From Halanaerobium saccharolyticum (GTDB lineage Bacteria; Bacillota; Halanaerobiia; Halanaerobiales; Halanaerobiaceae), in the NCBI RefSeq assembly GCF_003259895.1, contig NZ_QLME01000004.1, forward strand, positions 98,028 to 162,027: a DNA stretch of 64,000 bases. Reading direction: 5' to 3'. Positions 60,226-64,000 of the stretch are shown piece after piece. The position numbers and the translations under genes are program-made. Every line of letters begins with the position of its first letter. Within the stretch, counting starts at the first letter, position 1. The notes under the pieces are model-generated. The model was not told the DNA's origin. It searched no databases and worked only from the letters and a program-made list of their open reading frames with translations.

Positions 60226-61230
60226 TTATAGTTTAGCTGCTATTTCTGCTTCCAGCTCAAAATAACGATCTTTAGCAGCTTGAGATAGTTCATTCATTAT
60301 TTCTTCTCTAAATTTAAAGGCTAGTTTTTTACGATCGTGGCGCTGATTATCATTTAAAATTTCGGACCAGCTAATTTTTTTGCTTTTATTGAAAAGATCA
60401 TAATCAACCAGTCTTTCTCCATCACTATTATATTCAAAAGCAAATAATATTTTTTTGATTTCAAGAGGGGATAAAAAAGTAAAAAGTCTGATCTGATAAG
60501 CAGTGATTGAAAACAGAGCAAAAGCATGATCTTTAGTCCAGGATTCACCCAGAATAATACCAGCTTCCAGATCAGATAAAATAGTCATCAATCGCTCATA
60601 TTCTAATTGATAAAGTTCATCCGAATCATAGATATTAATTTTAAGCTCAGACCACTGATTATCCTCAAGTCCATGAGTAATGTATCTCACAGCATCCCGC
60701 CGCAGCTCCTCAAAAACTAAAGTTGATTCTTTTTTTACCAATATATTATCTCTTACTTTTTTTAAAGATTTCAATCTTGATTTTATCGGTTCTTCGGTAA
60801 AAGAAATAATTGTGCTTTCTGCACTTCCCCGATCTATCCCTTCTAAAATTGAAACTTCCCGCGCCTGATAATTTTCAATAACCTCTTCTATTACTTTTTT
60901 TCCGTCTTCAGGAATCCGCATTACCAACTGACCTGGTCCGGCAGTAACTTTTTCCACTGCTTGACTCAACCTGGCTTCATTTAAAATCACTGCCAGTAGA
61001 GCTGTAGAATTCATCGGTAAATATAAGATCAGATCTGAATCTTCAACTTTAAAACTTTCTTTCTGCTGATCACTCAAAAATACTATTACCGATTCTTCTG
61101 CTGCCAGTTCAATCGCTGCCTGAAAGTCAAGTTTTTTTACTTCAGTCAGCTGTGAAAGCTGCTCGCAGAAAAAATCAGGTTGCTTTACTTTTAAAAAAAG
61201 ATAGCGAGGACCACTGCGGACAAAATTCAT
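60226..61230 (-). CDS. Uncharacterised cytoplasmic protein
   Basis: 334 residues, no signal peptide or membrane helix, and no family recognised. It is acidic and mixed alpha/beta, with a helical, charged centre (FTEEPIKSRLKSLKKVRDNILVKKESTLVFEELRRDAVRYITHGLEDN) and a C-terminal helical tail. VILNEARLSQAVEKVTAGPGQLVMRIPEDG may be a ligand-binding part. Own terminator on the 3' side and a terminator of the upstream gene on the 5' side, so it is a single-gene unit. Start ATG 61230. Confidence 0.75.
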   Translation of the reverse strand: MNFVRSGPRYLFLKVKQPDFFCEQLSQLTEVKKLDFQAAIELAAEESVIVFLSDQQKESFKVEDSDLILYLPMNSTALLAVILNEARLSQAVEKVTAGPGQLVMRIPEDGKKVIEEVIENYQAREVSILEGIDRGSAESTIISFTEEPIKSRLKSLKKVRDNILVKKESTLVFEELRRDAVRYITHGLEDNQWSELKINIYDSDELYQLEYERLMTILSDLEAGIILGESWTKDHAFALFSITAYQIRLFTFLSPLEIKKILFAFEYNSDGERLVDYDLFNKSKKISWSEILNDNQRHDRKKLAFKFREEIMNELSQAAKDRYFELEAEIAAKL

Positions 61231-61289
61231 CAAACCACTCCTGCCTGTGATAATTATTTAAAATTTCTAAAAACTTAAATTAAAAGAAA

Positions 61290-61317
61290 TTAGCCAGATC
61301 CTTGCAAATCTGACTAA
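61290..61317 (-). terminator. Intrinsic terminator after the metallophosphoesterase
   Basis: On the minus strand TTAGTCAGAT pairs with ATCTGGCTAA (one G-U), 8-nt loop, followed by TTTCTTTTAATTT. Confidence 0.8.
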
Positions 61318-61331
61318 GAATAATTTCTTAT

Positions 61332-61967
61332 TTAGATCATATTAAAAGTTTTATACTGTCTACCCTGATTTACTGTCCAGGGGTAATTAATTTTATAATC
61401 CGCTTTAGAAGGTAAAAGCAAATAATTAATATTTAATATTCCATTCAAATATTTATTTTCACTCTCAAAATTTTGCTGATGGTTATGACCATATAAATTA
61501 ATATCTGCATTTTGGGGCAGATTTTCAGGATAGTGAGCAAGTCCAATCTTGACTCCATCTAACTCTACTATACTTCCTTCAGCCATTATTTCACTTCTAT
61601 TTTTATTATTTTCGATTATCTTTACATCATCATGATTACCGGGTATATAAATAATCCGGGCTGCTGTCAGTTTTTCTAAATTACTAATAAATTCAGCTGA
61701 TTTTTTCTGGTATTTATCCAGCAGCTCATCTCCAGAATCTTCTAATTTTAAATTGTCTACCAGATCTCCTGTATGAATTATTACATCAGGCTGACTGTAG
61801 TTCAACATTTTATAAATATGAGAATAAATTGACTCTGGTGTATCACTAATATGCATTATTTTTAATTCATTTGAACTGTGAAACTCATCCGGTAATTTAT
61901 AACGGTTTTTAAAGTCAGAAATTCCAATGCTGAAATTCCTGAATACCTTTTTTAATACTGAAGTCAT
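61332..61967 (-). CDS. Metallophosphoesterase
   Basis: 211 residues, calcineurin-like fold. LKIMHISDTPESIYSHI carries the first metal Asp, but the usual His of D-x-H is a Thr-Pro here; GDLVDNL, IPGNHDDV, LAHYPENL and YGHNHQQN follow. The substrate is unknown. The initial motif difference may weaken one metal site. Flanked by its own terminator. Confidence 0.85.
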   Translation of the reverse strand: MTSVLKKVFRNFSIGISDFKNRYKLPDEFHSSNELKIMHISDTPESIYSHIYKMLNYSQPDVIIHTGDLVDNLKLEDSGDELLDKYQKKSAEFISNLEKLTAARIIYIPGNHDDVKIIENNKNRSEIMAEGSIVELDGVKIGLAHYPENLPQNADINLYGHNHQQNFESENKYLNGILNINYLLLPSKADYKINYPWTVNQGRQYKTFNMI

Positions 61968-62116
61968 AAAACCACTCCTCTGCTACTCTGCTGATTGACT
62001 TCATAATTATATTCTTTTGATTATCTTTAATTATAATACTTTGGCAGTTAAAATTCAAGTAAAATTTCAACTTTTTCCGATCCAAATTATTTTATCGCTT
62101 TAATCAATTCAGATAA

Positions 62117-63070
62117 CTAAAACTTAGCCAGTGCTTTTCCTTTTAGGTAATTAAATGATCGACCCTGATAAGTATTGCGCTCGTTCATCCTCTTAATAAT
62201 TAGATCATGGATTTCCCACCAGGGAGTATCCCAGTTTTCAAAAATTGATTCCTCACCGGGAGCTCTTCCAATTAAACGCTGAACAGCTATATCGGGAGCC
62301 AGATTTTCTAAAAACAAAATTACTCGATCAATATATTCATCCAGAGAACAAATTTCTAGTTCTCCCTCTTTAAACTGTTTCGCAAAAACAGAGTTTTCTC
62401 TAATGTAAAGCGCATGTAACTTGACATGATTTACTTCCAGGGCAGATAAAATTCTGGCTCCTTCAATAATATCTTCTCTATCATCACCCGGTAAATTTAA
62501 AATCATGTGAGCCCCAACCTCGACTTTAAATCTTTTTGCAGTTAGAACTGCATCAATAAATTCTGCCAGTCCGTGCTGTCTGTTCACTTTTTTTAATGTT
62601 TTATAATTTACAGTCTGCAAACCAAATTCAAAGGCCAATTCAATTTCCGATGAAACTTCCAGCAGAGAACTTTTTATAGCTGAAATATATCTTTCATTGA
62701 TCGCATCCGGTCTGGTAGAAAAATAGACTGCAGCAACTCCTTTAACCTCTGCTGCCTCTTTTGCATATTCCTGTAATTTATCAAGTGGTAGATAAGTATT
62801 AGTATAATTTTGAAAATAGGCAATAAATTGATCTACACCATAACGCTCTCCAATATATTCTCTATTTTCCAGAAGCTGATTTCTAACCGACATATCATCA
62901 GGCAGCATTTCAAAATCTGCACCTTCTTCACCACAAAAATAACAACCTTCTGTTGCAAAACTGCCATCTCGATTGGGACAGGTAGTCGGTAAATTTACAG
63001 GCAGCTTGTATGTTTTCTTACCGTATTTATCTTTTAAAAACTGTGAGTATTTATAATATGGTTCTTCCAT
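62117..63070 (-). CDS. TIGR01212-family radical SAM protein (YhcC-like)
   Basis: 317 residues. N-terminal YSQFLKDKYGKKTYKLPVNLPTTCPNRDG and the cluster cysteines C-x11-C-x2-C (CPNRDGSFATEGCYFC) are those of the family, which resembles coproporphyrinogen oxidase-like and Elp3-like radical SAM proteins. FQNYTNTYLPLDKLQ, STRPDAI and ELAFEFGLQTVNYKTLKKVNRQHGLAEF are also typical. Function unknown. The start at 63070 has AGGGGTG upstream. Confidence 0.9.
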   Translation of the reverse strand: MEEPYYKYSQFLKDKYGKKTYKLPVNLPTTCPNRDGSFATEGCYFCGEEGADFEMLPDDMSVRNQLLENREYIGERYGVDQFIAYFQNYTNTYLPLDKLQEYAKEAAEVKGVAAVYFSTRPDAINERYISAIKSSLLEVSSEIELAFEFGLQTVNYKTLKKVNRQHGLAEFIDAVLTAKRFKVEVGAHMILNLPGDDREDIIEGARILSALEVNHVKLHALYIRENSVFAKQFKEGELEICSLDEYIDRVILFLENLAPDIAVQRLIGRAPGEESIFENWDTPWWEIHDLIIKRMNERNTYQGRSFNYLKGKALAKF

Positions 63071-63081
63071 TTCTACACCCC

Positions 63082-63834
63082 TCAAACTGTCTTCTTTAAC
63101 TCAGAAAGTCGTTTTTCTCTCTTTTTTAAATAGTTAATTACATTTTTTTGACTGCGGTTTATTATTAACCCTGTCTCAAAATCCTCACTTTCAAAAATGA
63201 AATTGAGGCTTGAATATTCACCAATTTCATCATGAAAATGAGCATCACTATTAACTGCCAGTTTAAATCCATATTTTTTGGCCAATCTTAATAACCTCAG
63301 TGATTCACTTTTTATACCCCTGGTGTGATCTTTTTTGGGGCTATAGGAACTTGCGTTAAGCTCTAAAATAACATTATTTTCTGCCGCTGCCCGGGCAACT
63401 TTTTCTAAATCAATTGGGTATTCTTTCTGCACAGGATGAGTTATCATATCCAGATATGGATTCTCCATTGCTTTAATTGTTGCCGCAGTATAATCATTTT
63501 TATTTTTTAAATTATGTCCTGTTAAACGGTGAATTCCAGCAGAAACAAATTCCAATCGCGCCAGTTCTTCAGCATCTAAATCCAATGTGCCCTCATCTAA
63601 AATATTTGCTTCTACTCCTTTAATAATTCTAACCCCATATAATTTATCCGGTACAATCGAAAAATTACCAAAATGATATTTATGAGGTCCACCAGGCATC
63701 TGGGGACCATGATCAGTTACTGCAATTAATTTTATCCCTTTAGTAAAAGCACCCTTGGCCATTTCATCAACTGTAGAATAGGCATGGCCGCTTGCTACTG
63801 TGTGGGTGTGTAAATCAGTATTTATTTTTAACAC
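63082..63834 (-). CDS. PHP-domain phosphatase (YcdX-like)
   Basis: 250 residues with the PHP metal motifs in order: DLHTHTVASGHAYSTVDEM, VTDHGPQMPGGPH, KGVEANIL, ITHPVQK, LELNASS and VNSDAHFHDE. A trinuclear metal phosphoesterase; the YcdX group is active on small phosphate esters. Ends about 12 nt before the radical SAM start, so the two are probably one transcript. Confidence 0.9.
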   Translation of the reverse strand: MLKINTDLHTHTVASGHAYSTVDEMAKGAFTKGIKLIAVTDHGPQMPGGPHKYHFGNFSIVPDKLYGVRIIKGVEANILDEGTLDLDAEELARLEFVSAGIHRLTGHNLKNKNDYTAATIKAMENPYLDMITHPVQKEYPIDLEKVARAAAENNVILELNASSYSPKKDHTRGIKSESLRLLRLAKKYGFKLAVNSDAHFHDEIGEYSSLNFIFESEDFETGLIINRSQKNVINYLKKREKRLSELKKTV

Positions 63835-63951
63835 ATTAACACTTCCCTTCCTTATTTTACTTATAAGCTTATAAAAATCAGGTTAATTATACATTAATAT
63901 TCAATCTTAAATTGCAATGTTAAATTGAACTAATTTCAAACTGTAATAATT

Positions 63952-64000
63952 TTAATTGTATAGAATTTGTTTTAGTTGATCTTCAAAAGCTTCATTTGGA
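63952..64000 (-). CDS. 3' end of a further minus-strand gene (partial)
   Basis: The last bases of the window read on the minus strand as PNEAFEDQLKQILYN followed by a TAA at 63952. Its codon use fits a coding end, and the following 117 nt to the PHP start hold nothing else obvious. Too short to identify. Confidence 0.4.
   Translation of the reverse strand, partial: PNEAFEDQLKQILYN

Overview
This 64 kb window is AT-rich and carries tightly packed genes, almost all on the minus strand (only fchA and folD are on plus). Periplasmic binding proteins have cleavable signal peptides but no lipobox. A secretin and a beta-barrel-like protein are encoded, and strict-anaerobe genes (AsrABC sulfite reductase, anaerobic cobalamin route) are present. 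Together these point to a diderm, fermentative Firmicute of the Halanaerobiales, most likely Halanaerobium or a close relative. That placement is inferred from gene content, not from a marker gene.

Region 1 (1-31.2 kb) is one very long minus-strand tetrapyrrole locus. Read 5' to 3' (right to left) it starts at a cobalamin riboswitch with an intrinsic terminator (30838-31153). It then runs through two tandem CbiP homologues, cobO, cbiC, cbiD, cbiE, cbiT, cbiL, a cbiF-cbiK fusion, a BtuFCD-type importer and a five-part cobalt ECF transporter (K-M-L-Q-O type). Next come cbiH, cbiJ, cbiG, cbiA, cbiB, pduX, cobD, cobU and cobS, the alpha-ribazole salvage pair cblT/cblS, and finally hemC, a cobA-hemD fusion, hemB, a DUF374 acyltransferase and hemL. 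The corrin ring is made de novo from glutamyl-tRNA, but no cobT or bza gene is seen, so the lower-ligand nucleoside is probably salvaged.

Region 2 (31.2-39.5 kb): hemA-sirC-cobC with its own promoter supplies precursor, siroheme and the alpha-ribazole phosphatase. Next to it is fnt-asrABC, a siroheme sulfite reductase with a probable hydrosulfide channel, preceded by a perfect TGTGA-N6-TCACA operator. fchA-folD on the plus strand handle C1-tetrahydrofolate chemistry.

Region 3 (39.5-48.3 kb): the ribose operon rbsR-K-D-A-C-B with a clear promoter and LacI-type operator, then a class III CoA-transferase with the MadL/MadM malonate transporter, whose promoter overlaps a palindrome.

Region 4 (48.4-57.7 kb) is the accessory part and the most novel. 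Seven secreted-protein genes encode a secretin, a secretin-like protein with a barrel-like C-terminus, a large chaperone-like beta-sandwich protein, two close paralogous subunit-like proteins, one divergent subunit-like protein, and one two-domain protein whose C-terminal half resembles the subunits. The cluster is bracketed by two copies of a 45-bp hairpin repeat and adjoined by a BTAD-type regulator with a degenerate GGDEF-like C-terminus. The leader of one subunit gene can form an H-type pseudoknot. I propose a surface-fibre system that uses a secretin as its outer-membrane pore.

Region 5 (57.8-64 kb) holds ordinary genes: iron alcohol dehydrogenase, two uncharacterised proteins, a YwlG/UPF0340 protein, a metallophosphoesterase, a radical SAM protein, a PHP-family phosphoesterase, and the last codons of a further gene at the right edge. 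No rRNA, tRNA, CRISPR array, complete transposase gene or prophage was seen.
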